Shown one piece after another: positions 23,673 through 31,313 of a stretch of DNA of 32,614 nt; position 1 is the stretch's first letter, and every line of letters begins with the position of its first letter. Both the position numbers and the translations under genes were made by a program. The notes under the pieces are model-generated. The model did no database searches. It was not told the origin of the DNA and was given only the letters and a program-made list of their open reading frames with translations. The stretch lies in assembly GCA_023431285.1 (NCBI GenBank), contig JAEYXN010000201.1:1-32614 (forward strand), written 5' to 3'. The stretch comes from Bacteroidota bacterium. GTDB taxonomy: Bacteria; Bacteroidota; Bacteroidia; Cytophagales; Cyclobacteriaceae.

Positions 23673-25751
23673 GTGACCAGCAAGTTCCTTCTACCTATAG
23701 TACTCATGTTCCTCTCGTTGGTGGCAGGGGCGCAGAACCGTGAATTGATCAGCAAGATCAAGACGGATCTGAAGAGCGCACAGGGTGAAGAAAAATTTCA
23801 GCTCCTTACACAGCTCGGATGGGAACTCCGCTGGGCCTACCCTGACAGCACCATCTACTATGCAAATCAGGCATATGAACTTGGTAAGAGCCTCAACATC
23901 CCGAGAGATCTTGCAGAACCGCTAAACTTCATAGGTGTTGCTTACAACTACAAGGGTAACCGCATCAAGGCTTATGACTACTACGACCTTGCGCTGAATA
24001 TTGCCACGGGGCAGAAGGACTCTGCTCAGATCGCCTATTCGAACAACAACCTCGGAAGACTATTCTTCGAGCAGGGTGTTCTGTCACGGTCATACGAACA
24101 CTTTGTGCGTTCGCTGGCACTTTTTGAAGCAGTTGGCGACTCTTCGGGACTTGCATACACATACCAGAGCCTCGCGAACCTCCACAAACTGCAAGGCGAT
24201 TTCGCGAAAGCTGAGAATCATTACCTCATAGCATACAAGATGCGTCTTGCATTGGGAAATACACGCGATATCTTGTCGGCCCAGGGTCAACTTGGAAGAT
24301 TATACCAGGATAATAACCAGCATGACCTGGCGCTGAAATACTTTCACAAGGCTGACTCAGCGGGAAACGTTATAGATGACCAGATCAGCCTTGCGGAACT
24401 CAAGACGCTTATCGCTAACAGTTATCTGCATCAGCAAAAGCTTGATGAAGCGGAACGCATTTGTATCAACGGGCTTGACGTCATTCAACGCGTGAACAAC
24501 GTGCGGATCCTTCCACAAGCATACCTTACACTGGGACAAATAAAGTTTGCAAAAGGGGACATTGCTGAAGCACGCAAATACTTTAACCTGGCTCTGACGC
24601 TCTCCACAAAAAGTAAGGATCTGAATTCGAAGATGGAGGCGCACTACCAGCTATGGAAGCTCTCGGAAAAAGAGCACAATCAGGGCGAAGTGCTGAAGAA
24701 TCAAAATGAATATCTGGTTCTCAAAGATTCAGTGAAGGATCTTGACGTTGCAAGACAGGTGGAACGTTTCCAGTTTGAGATTGAAATCAGTCGTAAGGAG
24801 CAGGAGAATGAACTCCTTCTGGCAAAGTCTGAGAGCCACAGGGCTGTGATTGAACAACAGAGACTGGAAAATATCATCCTCATCATTGTGGTCGTATCTT
24901 TTAGTCTTCTCGTACTTATTCAATGGCGCAGCAGTGTAAGACGAAAGAAAATCAATCGGAAACTTGAGGAACAAAACCATTTCATTCAGCGTCAGCGGCA
25001 GGAGATTGTGCAACAGAATGACAAGCTGTCTCGCAGGAACCAGGAGTTATCCGATCTCAACTACGAGAAAGATCAGCTCATGAGTATCGTTGCGCACGAT
25101 CTGAAGTCGCCGCTTAACCGGATCCTCGGAATGGTAGAGATCATGGAGCTTGAAGGAGGACTGACATCATCTCAGAGAACCTATCTTCAGATGACCCGAC
25201 AGGCTACGCGCGCGGGACTCGATCTGATCAAGGACCTTCTCGATGTACACATGTTACAGGAGAACACTGTTCCTCATTATTCGATATTTGCCATCAGTGA
25301 ATTCATCTACGAGAAAGTGAGAGCGTTCGAGCCGGTGGCCGAAGCAAAAAACATTCATCTGAACATCGCGAGTGTCATCAGCGAAGACGTCAACATGGAC
25401 CTGAATTACACGGGACGTATTGTTGATAATCTTCTTTCCAACGCGATCAAGTTTTCCAAGCCGAACTCTGTGGTAGATATCGCTGCCGGAAAAGATGAAG
25501 AACACTTCTGGATTTCCGTAAAGGACCAGGGGCCGGGATTCAGCGATAAAGACCGGAATCAGTTATTCCAGCGATTCAAGAAGCTCAGTGCGCGTCCTAC
25601 CGGCGGCGAGTCGTCCAACGGGTTGGGTCTTGCCATTGTAAAAACGCTCGTCGACAGGCTAAACGGCCAGATCGACCTGATATCGGCACCGCAGAAAGGC
25701 AGCGAATTCATCGTTCGCCTCCCCATGGTTGCCGTCCTCCAGGAGAAATAA
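23673..25751 (+). CDS. TPR-repeat sensor histidine kinase
   Basis: The start is GTG 23673, which gives a complete signal peptide MTSKFLLPIVLMFLSLVAGA (an ATG at 23709 would cut it). The periplasmic part (about 25-350) holds tetratricopeptide repeats (IAYSNNNLGRLFFEQG, LAYTYQSLANLHKLQG, AYLTLGQIKFAKG). A helix at 358-398 leads to one membrane segment (401-417), then a coiled coil (425-465). HisKA has His475 in VAHDLKSPL. The HATPase has Asn586/Asn590, DQGPG (618-622) and GLGLA (650-654). All catalytic motifs are present. No response regulator is adjacent, so its partner is elsewhere. Confidence 0.93.
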   Translation: MTSKFLLPIVLMFLSLVAGAQNRELISKIKTDLKSAQGEEKFQLLTQLGWELRWAYPDSTIYYANQAYELGKSLNIPRDLAEPLNFIGVAYNYKGNRIKAYDYYDLALNIATGQKDSAQIAYSNNNLGRLFFEQGVLSRSYEHFVRSLALFEAVGDSSGLAYTYQSLANLHKLQGDFAKAENHYLIAYKMRLALGNTRDILSAQGQLGRLYQDNNQHDLALKYFHKADSAGNVIDDQISLAELKTLIANSYLHQQKLDEAERICINGLDVIQRVNNVRILPQAYLTLGQIKFAKGDIAEARKYFNLALTLSTKSKDLNSKMEAHYQLWKLSEKEHNQGEVLKNQNEYLVLKDSVKDLDVARQVERFQFEIEISRKEQENELLLAKSESHRAVIEQQRLENIILIIVVVSFSLLVLIQWRSSVRRKKINRKLEEQNHFIQRQRQEIVQQNDKLSRRNQELSDLNYEKDQLMSIVAHDLKSPLNRILGMVEIMELEGGLTSSQRTYLQMTRQATRAGLDLIKDLLDVHMLQENTVPHYSIFAISEFIYEKVRAFEPVAEAKNIHLNIASVISEDVNMDLNYTGRIVDNLLSNAIKFSKPNSVVDIAAGKDEEHFWISVKDQGPGFSDKDRNQLFQRFKKLSARPTGGESSNGLGLAIVKTLVDRLNGQIDLISAPQKGSEFIVRLPMVAVLQEK

Positions 25752-25882
25752 TCCATGTTCTTTCTTGCGGGAATGGTTCACCGACGCCATTCCGTCATTC
25801 ACCTACCTGCCGCCGGCGTCAGCCTAATGTGGCTATCCGTCTGATGGGCGATCGCGTACATTAGAGTATAAATCGCAAGAAA

Positions 25883-26647
25883 ATGGAAACTCCACAAAGC
25901 AAGATCAATCCTTCAGCATCACAGCCGCAGTCTACGGAACCACAGAGGCGGGAATATAATGAACCCCAAGGGCGGGTCCTTGGCGGCCTCATCGTCGTGA
26001 TCGTGGGCGGAGTTCTGCTGACACGTCAGTTGGGAATATATCTTCCGGGATGGCTCTTTAACTGGGAGATGTTGTTGATAGTAATAGGTGTGTTCATCGG
26101 TGCAAAGCACAACTTCAGAGACTCGCGCTGGTTGATCCCGGTTGTCATCGGAACAGTGCTCCTGATGAACAATCACGTATATGACTTTAATGCGTGGCGC
26201 TACTTTTGGCCTGTGTTCATCATCGGCATTGGTCTGTTCATGATTCTTAAGTCACGTCGTCCGGGAAGAAGGCGCGAATGGGCCACTTCATCTATTACAG
26301 GATCCGAGGACGTACTCGAGTGTGTTACCGTATTCGGCGGTGTCAAGAAGAATATCATCTCAAAAGATTTCAAGGGAGGAGAAGCCGTCACCGTATTCGG
26401 AGGCACTGAGCTCAACCTGATGCAGGCTGACTCTACAGGACGCATAGACCTTGAGTTGGTCCAGGTATTCGGTGGAACCAAACTGATTGTCCCTCCTCAC
26501 TGGAAGATCCATGCGGAAGAAATGGTAACAATCTTCGGTGGATTGAATGATAAGCGCCCGGTGCCGACCCAGACCCCCTCTGACGCGAAAGTGATTGTGT
26601 TAAGAGGAACCTGTCTGTTCGGAGGAATAGATATCAAGAGTTATTAG
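25883..26647 (+). CDS. LiaF-like membrane protein (DUF5668 + cell-wall-active-antibiotic response domain)
   Basis: This 254-residue protein has a polar N-terminus, then four short membrane helices (about 33-50, 57-74, 82-96 and 106-123), a DUF5668-type region. A basic linker (KSRRPGRRR) precedes a soluble beta-helix-like domain with five FGG turns (VTVFGGVKK, VTVFGGTEL, VQVFGGTKL, VTIFGGLND, CLFGGIDI), the LiaF C-terminal type. In Firmicutes LiaF restrains a LiaRS two-component system. Here it heads an operon with a LytS-type kinase and a LytTR regulator, so an analogous role is reasonable inference. The basic linker before the FGG domain places that domain in the cytoplasm. Confidence 0.88.
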   Translation: METPQSKINPSASQPQSTEPQRREYNEPQGRVLGGLIVVIVGGVLLTRQLGIYLPGWLFNWEMLLIVIGVFIGAKHNFRDSRWLIPVVIGTVLLMNNHVYDFNAWRYFWPVFIIGIGLFMILKSRRPGRRREWATSSITGSEDVLECVTVFGGVKKNIISKDFKGGEAVTVFGGTELNLMQADSTGRIDLELVQVFGGTKLIVPPHWKIHAEEMVTIFGGLNDKRPVPTQTPSDAKVIVLRGTCLFGGIDIKSY

Positions 26648-26686
26648 CACGACTTCAAAAACCCTCACTATAAACCCAGCCATCTT

Positions 26687-27034
26687 ATGAATTATTATAT
26701 TGCCAAGATCGTCTTCCGGATATCGGCGAACAATACGGAACACAAACCGCAATTTGATGAGCAACTTCGCCTGATCATGGCGGATTGCCACGAAGAAGCA
26801 TTCATCAAGGCGCGTATGATCGGCCTCAGTGAAGAAGATTCTTTCATCAACGACAAGAACAACCTGGTGAAGTGGGAATTCATCAACGTATCGGACCTTA
26901 TCCCTGTAAAGAATCTTGATGACGGAATAGAGCTCTATTCCCGCATTTACGAGATGGAAGAAGAGTCTGCACATGTTAACTTTGTTCATCAGAAAGCGAT
27001 CACGCTTCGATTGAATTCACGACCGATCTATTAA
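26687..27034 (+). CDS. DUF4288 domain protein
   Basis: This 115-residue protein matches DUF4288: MNYYIAKIVFRI at the start, QFDEQLRLIMADCHEEAFIKA, IGLSEEDSF, VKWEFINVSDL and SRIYEMEE. It is soluble, cytoplasmic and of unknown function. It sits 39 bp after the LiaF-like gene and its stop is 3 nt before the TTG start of the kinase, so it is part of the operon. Its place inside a sensing module suggests an accessory role, but nothing in the sequence shows one. Confidence 0.85.
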   Translation: MNYYIAKIVFRISANNTEHKPQFDEQLRLIMADCHEEAFIKARMIGLSEEDSFINDKNNLVKWEFINVSDLIPVKNLDDGIELYSRIYEMEEESAHVNFVHQKAITLRLNSRPIY

Positions 27035-27037
27035 ACT

Positions 27038-28072
27038 TTGCAGACCGAAAGATTTTCCTTCCGCGAATTTCTCCTCCAGTACATCGGATGGTGGACTGGA
27101 TGGGCAGTCTTACAAACGCTGGTGCTTTACCACATCGCTGATGTTGAATGGAGTGTTGCCCTTATTGATGGAGCGCTGACCAACGCGGTCCTCGGGCTTG
27201 CAGGCTATGAGATGATACTCATCATGCGGCACTACGAGCCGCGCCAGTCACTTCGCTTCATCTGGAGTATAGGCCTGGCGTTATGTTGTTCACTGTTCGT
27301 AAAATGGTTGCTGGGAATCATCCTTGAAGAAGAAACGGCCTATCTTGAGTTCACCAGACAATGGATCGTCGTACGAACTCTCTTCGCGTGGCTGATGATA
27401 AGTTTCATCACCGCCATCAGCTGGACGTGGTTCTATATGCGTGAACAACAGGAAGCACAAATGCGAAAGGCGGATATGGAGAAGCTTGCGCGGGAAGCCG
27501 AACTCGCTACGCTGCGGCAACAGCTGCAACCTCACTTTCTTTTCAACAGCCTGAACTCCATCAGCGCCCTGGCTGGAACGAGACCTGAAGAAGCAAGAAA
27601 GATGATTCAGCAACTGTCCGATTTTCTCCGCGGGACCATCAAGCGTGATGATCATCAGTTTATCACACTGGAGGAAGAACTGTTCCATCTGAACCTGTAC
27701 CTGGAAATCGAAAAGGTAAGGTTCGGCCATCGGCTCACTACAAGTATCGAAAAGGAGAACAATCCTGAATCATTCAGACTCCCTCCCCTGCTCCTTCAGC
27801 CGGTGGTGGAGAATGCAATCAAGTTCGGATTATACGATACTGTCGGTGAGATCCTCATCCGGATCAAAGCCAAAGCAGAAGATGGACAACTCGTCCTCAC
27901 TGTTGAGAATCCCTTTGATCCACAGACGGCACAGCCCCGGCAAGGAACTGGTTTCGGTCTGAGCTCCATCCAACGGAGGCTCTATTTGCTTTTCGGCCGC
28001 AACGACCTTCTGGAGACGCGCCAGCACGAACAAACTTTTATCACTGAAGTACGCATTCCTCAACCGATATGA
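27038..28072 (+). CDS. LytS/YehU-type sensor histidine kinase (TTG start)
   Basis: The protein (344 residues) probably starts at TTG 27038, three nt after the DUF4288 stop; the first in-frame ATG would remove the first two membrane helices. Four helices lie at about 12-33, 40-60, 72-95 and 108-133. A coiled linker leads to the His_kinase (PF06580-type) domain with His166 in LQPHFLFNSLNS. The ATPase part has PVVENAIKFG and GTGFGLSSI. These kinases pair with LytTR regulators, and here the next gene is one and overlaps by 4 nt. No separate extracellular domain is present, so it likely senses through membrane helices or through the LiaF-like partner. Confidence 0.92.
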   Translation: MQTERFSFREFLLQYIGWWTGWAVLQTLVLYHIADVEWSVALIDGALTNAVLGLAGYEMILIMRHYEPRQSLRFIWSIGLALCCSLFVKWLLGIILEEETAYLEFTRQWIVVRTLFAWLMISFITAISWTWFYMREQQEAQMRKADMEKLAREAELATLRQQLQPHFLFNSLNSISALAGTRPEEARKMIQQLSDFLRGTIKRDDHQFITLEEELFHLNLYLEIEKVRFGHRLTTSIEKENNPESFRLPPLLLQPVVENAIKFGLYDTVGEILIRIKAKAEDGQLVLTVENPFDPQTAQPRQGTGFGLSSIQRRLYLLFGRNDLLETRQHEQTFITEVRIPQPI

Positions 28073-28803
28073 TCAAGACCATTCTTATCGACGACGAACC
28101 TCTTGCACGAAGCATTACGCGTGAATACCTCCGTGAGTATCCTCAAATTGAAGTGGTCGCTGAGTGTAACGACGGGTTCGAAGGCGTGAAGGCTATCACG
28201 CAGCACCGTCCCGATCTTATTTTCCTTGACATCCAGATGCCGAAGATCAATGGCTTTGAAATGCTGGAGCTCCTGGATCCTTGTCCTTCAGTGATCTTTA
28301 CCACCGCTTTCGATGAGTATGCTATCAAAGCGTTTGAATCACATGCCGTGGATTATCTCCTAAAACCTTTCAGCAAAGAACGCTTCGATAAAGCGGTGCA
28401 GAAGTGGTTATCGCAGAGGGAGTCTGCTCCCGCGCAAACGAAAGTGGTTGCTGAACAGATCCGCCAGCCGGAAGAAAGGAACCGCATCGTTGTAAAGGAG
28501 AATGGCAATATCCGAATCATCCCTGTAGGCGAAGTCCATTATATGGAAGCATATGATGATTATGTCAAGATATACACGCAGAAGGAGATGTTCCTGAAGA
28601 AAAAAACCATGAGCTTCTACGAAGGATCGCTGGACCCTAATCATTTCGTCCGCGTTCACCGCTCATATCTCATTCAGCTTTCGCAGCTTACGAGGATTGA
28701 GCCTCTTGAGAAAGACACGCATGTTGCGTTGCTAAAAAGCGGCGTGAGAGTACCGCTGAGCAAAAGCGGGTATGCGAAACTGAAGGAAGTGCTGGGGATG
28801 TGA
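28069..28803 (+). CDS. LytTR-family response regulator
   Basis: This 244-residue protein has a receiver domain (1-120) with acidic D8/D9, phospho-acceptor Asp54 (IFLDIQMPKING), Thr78/79 and Lys99 (DYLLKPF). A linker of ~25 residues is followed by a LytTR DNA-binding domain (about 140-240; RIVVKENGNIRIIPVGEVHY, EAYDDYVKIY, FVRVHRSYLI, LKSGVRVPLSKSGYAKL). Phosphorylation by the kinase at 27038 should activate binding to target promoters. The 4-nt overlap with the kinase gene supports a matched pair. It is the last gene of the LiaF-like operon. Confidence 0.94.
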   Translation: MIKTILIDDEPLARSITREYLREYPQIEVVAECNDGFEGVKAITQHRPDLIFLDIQMPKINGFEMLELLDPCPSVIFTTAFDEYAIKAFESHAVDYLLKPFSKERFDKAVQKWLSQRESAPAQTKVVAEQIRQPEERNRIVVKENGNIRIIPVGEVHYMEAYDDYVKIYTQKEMFLKKKTMSFYEGSLDPNHFVRVHRSYLIQLSQLTRIEPLEKDTHVALLKSGVRVPLSKSGYAKLKEVLGM

Positions 28804-28856
28804 TCCCTGGATGCCTCATTTCCACGAGGGCTTTCATCCAAAAACCAAAAAATCCT

Positions 28857-28882
28857 AAAAAAGCCGGGCAGAAGCTGCCCAG
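28857..28882 (-). terminator. Rho-independent terminator on the minus strand
   Basis: CTGGGCAG (28882-28875) pairs with CTGCCCGG (28871-28864; one G-U) over a CTT loop, followed by CTTTTTT (28863-28857). It would end transcription from the IMPACT-family gene at 29023, which lies 141 bp upstream on this strand. Confidence 0.7.
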
Positions 28883-28960
28883 AGAGGAGCCATTGCTTCA
28901 GGTAAAGCAACCATAGTCCGTCCATAACTCCTATCGGACCCGGTGGGCCCAGAGAGCAGG
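28857..28960 (-). ncRNA. Possible structured minus-strand RNA or 3' UTR ending in a terminator
   Basis: Read on the minus strand, this stretch contains successive hairpins: GGGCCC-ACC-GGGTCC (28950-28936, one G-U), GTCCG/CGGAC (28939-28916, competing with the first), TTGCTT/AAGCAA (28910-28893) and a GC-rich terminator stem at 28882-28863. The first and last are each preceded by CTCTCTGGGC, a 10-nt direct repeat 70 bp apart. The G-U pair and the T-run fit the minus strand better than the plus. I do not recognise it as a known RNA. It may simply be the 3' UTR of the IMPACT-family gene. Confidence 0.35.
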
Positions 28961-29022
28961 ATGAGTGAGCTATGAGTGGGGAATGAGAGGGCTTATCTCA
29001 ACTTTTTGGGAGACTTCGACCC

Positions 29023-29631
29023 CTATGAAGATATTATTGCCGAGCCCATTGCCTTCATTAAATCAATGCGTTCCAACACACGTTGATTTACCCGAAGAGG
29101 GATATCGAGGGTGATCACGCAGGCTTCCCGGAAATCCTGATGGACGATGGACAGCTCAAACTCCTTTACCAGTCTCATGATATCCGGAAGGATTGGGTAG
29201 GTGAACGACAAAGTTATCGGTACAGAGATTTCTTTCTCAAGGATTTGAGCCGCTGCCAGTGTTTCCTGTGCTGCTATGCGATACGCAGAAATCAGTCCGC
29301 CGACGCCGAGTTTTACTCCGCCAAAATATCGAACTACCACTACGAGAACATTGGTCAGTTGCCGGCTGCGAATCTGTCCGAGAATAGGATCGCCTGCGGA
29401 ATGATTGGGTTCTCCATCATCAAATGCGCGAAACCTCTTTCCATCAGGCCCAAGGATCCATGCGAAGCAGTGATGTCTTGCATCGAAATATTCCTTCTTA
29501 AGGCGCTCAATAGCGATTTTAATATCCTCCTCTGACTCCACCGGATAGGCAAAACCGAGAAATTTGCTGCCTTTTTCACGATAAGCTCCCTGAGAAGGCG
29601 ACTGAATAGTATTGTAGGAAAATTGATCCAT
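29023..29631 (-). CDS. IMPACT/YigZ family protein (UPF0029)
   Basis: The preferred start is ATG 29631 (MDQFSYNTIQSPSQGAYREK), giving 202 residues; in-frame ATGs at 29652 and 29670 would add 7-13 residues not typical of the family. The N-terminal UPF0029 domain shows GSKFLGFAYPV, DARHHCFAW, DDGEPNHSAGDPIL and VVVRYFGGVKLGVGGLI. A short ferredoxin-like C-terminal domain follows (about 135-202). Bacterial members are of unknown role; the eukaryotic relative IMPACT acts in translation control. Length is normal. Confidence 0.92.
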   Translation of the reverse strand: MDQFSYNTIQSPSQGAYREKGSKFLGFAYPVESEEDIKIAIERLKKEYFDARHHCFAWILGPDGKRFRAFDDGEPNHSAGDPILGQIRSRQLTNVLVVVVRYFGGVKLGVGGLISAYRIAAQETLAAAQILEKEISVPITLSFTYPILPDIMRLVKEFELSIVHQDFREACVITLDIPLRVNQRVLERIDLMKAMGSAIISS

Positions 29632-29724
29632 CCGACGTCCAAAGAAAACCATTAAATATTTCTTCCCCAATGGTGCAACTTCTCAACGGCCACGCAGGTC
29701 TTATTACAAAACACTTCCTTACGT

Positions 29725-30537
29725 ATGAAAAAGAACTTTATATTATTTACGCTGGTCTGCCTGCTAGTGGCGACAACACAGGTGTCTGCACAACGCGAAA
29801 CGAGGAACCTCTCAAATTTCACACAAGTGGAATTCCGGATTCCCGGTAAGTTGTATCTCCGCCAGGGCTCGTCTGATAAAGTAGAAATTGAAGCCAGCAA
29901 AGATTGGCTCTCACGCATCGAAACAAATGTTGAAGGCTCAAAACTAATTATTCGTGCGACAGATAAATTCAGCTGGCGCATAGGAGACAATGACATCAAG
30001 GTTTATGTGACAGTCAGGAAACTGGAAGGAGTGGCGGCTGCTGGTTCAGGTGATGTGATTGGCGAGTCGAAATTTACTACAGGCAATCTATCTCTGAAAG
30101 TGAGTGGCTCAGGATTGATGAAGCTTGACGTCGAAGCGTCGGGAGAGCTTGATGCTGATGTATCGGGGTCGGGAAATCTTTCAGTTAGAGGTTCAGCAAG
30201 AAAACTCGAGAGCGATGTCAGCGGTTCGGGCCGGGTAACATTGGATGTCAATATCGCGGGCAGCGTTGATTTTGATATTTCCGGCTCTGGAAGAATTGAA
30301 GCATCGGGAAAATCTGATGACGTTGAGATCACCATCAGCGGTTCAGGAAAAGTACTTGCAGCGAATCTGGAAACAAAGAAATGCGACGTTCGCATTTCAG
30401 GATCCGGCAACGTGGAAATCAATGTCAGAGAAGAACTTGATTCTCACATCAGCGGTAGCGGAACAGTGAGCTATCGCGGCAATCCTTCCAAGGTGAACAA
30501 CGACGCGTCAGGAAGTGGATCGGTAAGGAAGATGTAG
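29725..30537 (+). CDS. DUF2807 (GIN domain) secreted protein
   Basis: This 270-residue protein has a signal peptide MKKNFILFTLVCLLVATTQV ending near SAQ. A DUF2807/GIN domain follows (about 28-265), opening with the strand FTQVEFRIPGKLYLRQG. It then forms a right-handed beta-helix type repeat with nine SGSG or GSG turns spaced about 18-21 residues apart (VSGSGLMKL, VSGSGNLSV, ISGSGRIEA, ISGSGNVEI, ISGSGTVSY and others). The family is common in Bacteroidota and often called putative auto-transporter adhesin head domain; function is not established. It stands alone, with a terminator after the stop. Confidence 0.92.
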   Translation: MKKNFILFTLVCLLVATTQVSAQRETRNLSNFTQVEFRIPGKLYLRQGSSDKVEIEASKDWLSRIETNVEGSKLIIRATDKFSWRIGDNDIKVYVTVRKLEGVAAAGSGDVIGESKFTTGNLSLKVSGSGLMKLDVEASGELDADVSGSGNLSVRGSARKLESDVSGSGRVTLDVNIAGSVDFDISGSGRIEASGKSDDVEITISGSGKVLAANLETKKCDVRISGSGNVEINVREELDSHISGSGTVSYRGNPSKVNNDASGSGSVRKM

Positions 30538-30557
30538 TAATGTAAACCACTCATATG

Positions 30558-30584
30558 AAAGCGGGCTTGTCCCGCTTTTTTTTT
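30558..30584 (+). terminator. Rho-independent terminator after the DUF2807 gene
   Basis: AAAGCGGG (30558-30565) pairs with CCCGCTTT (30571-30578) over the loop CTTGT, followed by six T. It lies 20 nt after the stop codon. Confidence 0.92.
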
Positions 30585-30629
30585 GCTCTTATCTCAGTGG
30601 CGGCTCCGTATTCTTTCTCAATAGAAAAC

Positions 30630-31310
30630 CTATTTCGAAGCGCGGCCGTGTCTTAGTATTCCATCAACAATAAAAAGTTGTGCGGCGAGATAGGTGAGCA
30701 TGATCCACACGCCGGCGTATTTTATCGGCTCCAGGAATTTGTTGATCGCGAGCATTGAATCAGAGAGCATGAACAATATTGCTCCTGCGGCCACCATCCA
30801 GAAGCTCCGTGCATTAGTTCTTTCAAAACGGAAGAGCGCATTCAGTACCATGAACATAATGACGGTAGCGTACGCAATTACAGGCACGCGCAAGTCACCA
30901 AGGTTTGGATAAAGGACAACGACCAGACCTGTAGCCGCAAGTATCACAGGGAAGGCTATCCGTAATTTTTGTACCCGCTGTAATGAGTCATGATTCTCTT
31001 CGTAACGTTCCTGCCTGAAAGCAACGATATAAAAGATATGCGCAACAAGGAACGCTCCGAGGCCGAGCATAAAGTACAGGCTGTTGTCTTTATCAAAAAG
31101 CAAGAACGTGTCTCCGAGGAAGGAAAAGAATAAAGCTGCAAGTACTACATTCGAGCGATAGCCACCAGAGGTTGACGTGAAGTAATACAGTCCAAGGAGG
31201 ATCATGAGCGTAGGCTTCGCTATCTGGTGGACGCTCTGCAGATCAAAAATATGGCTTGCAATTTCGGTGGTACACGCGATGAAGAATAAAACCAGCGTTG
31301 TTCTTCTCAT
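30630..31310 (-). CDS. YhhN/TMEM86 family membrane protein (lysoplasmalogenase-like)
   Basis: This 226-residue protein has about eight membrane helices and the YhhN family motifs: IAKPTLMILL, FFSFLGDTFLLF (conserved Asp), GLGAFLVAHIFY and GAILFMLSDSMLAI (second conserved Asp), then a final AAQLFIVDGIL. Characterised members (human TMEM86B, Legionella YhhN) hydrolyse the vinyl-ether bond of lysoplasmalogens in the membrane; bacterial members often have no tested activity. The start ATG is 3 nt after the stop of the MFS gene upstream on the same strand, so the two are co-transcribed. Confidence 0.9.
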   Translation of the reverse strand: MRRTTLVLFFIACTTEIASHIFDLQSVHQIAKPTLMILLGLYYFTSTSGGYRSNVVLAALFFSFLGDTFLLFDKDNSLYFMLGLGAFLVAHIFYIVAFRQERYEENHDSLQRVQKLRIAFPVILAATGLVVVLYPNLGDLRVPVIAYATVIMFMVLNALFRFERTNARSFWMVAAGAILFMLSDSMLAINKFLEPIKYAGVWIMLTYLAAQLFIVDGILRHGRASK

Positions 31311-31313
31311 GGT

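Noticed and set aside
28936..28980. tRNA-like motif (GGGCCCAGAGAGCAGGAT)
   Set aside because: No cloverleaf, T-loop or anticodon arm can be drawn around it on either strand.
30003..30422. Minus-strand ORF of 139 codons inside the DUF2807 gene
   Set aside because: It is the reverse of the repetitive SGSG coding region; the plus-strand product has a signal peptide and a known domain.
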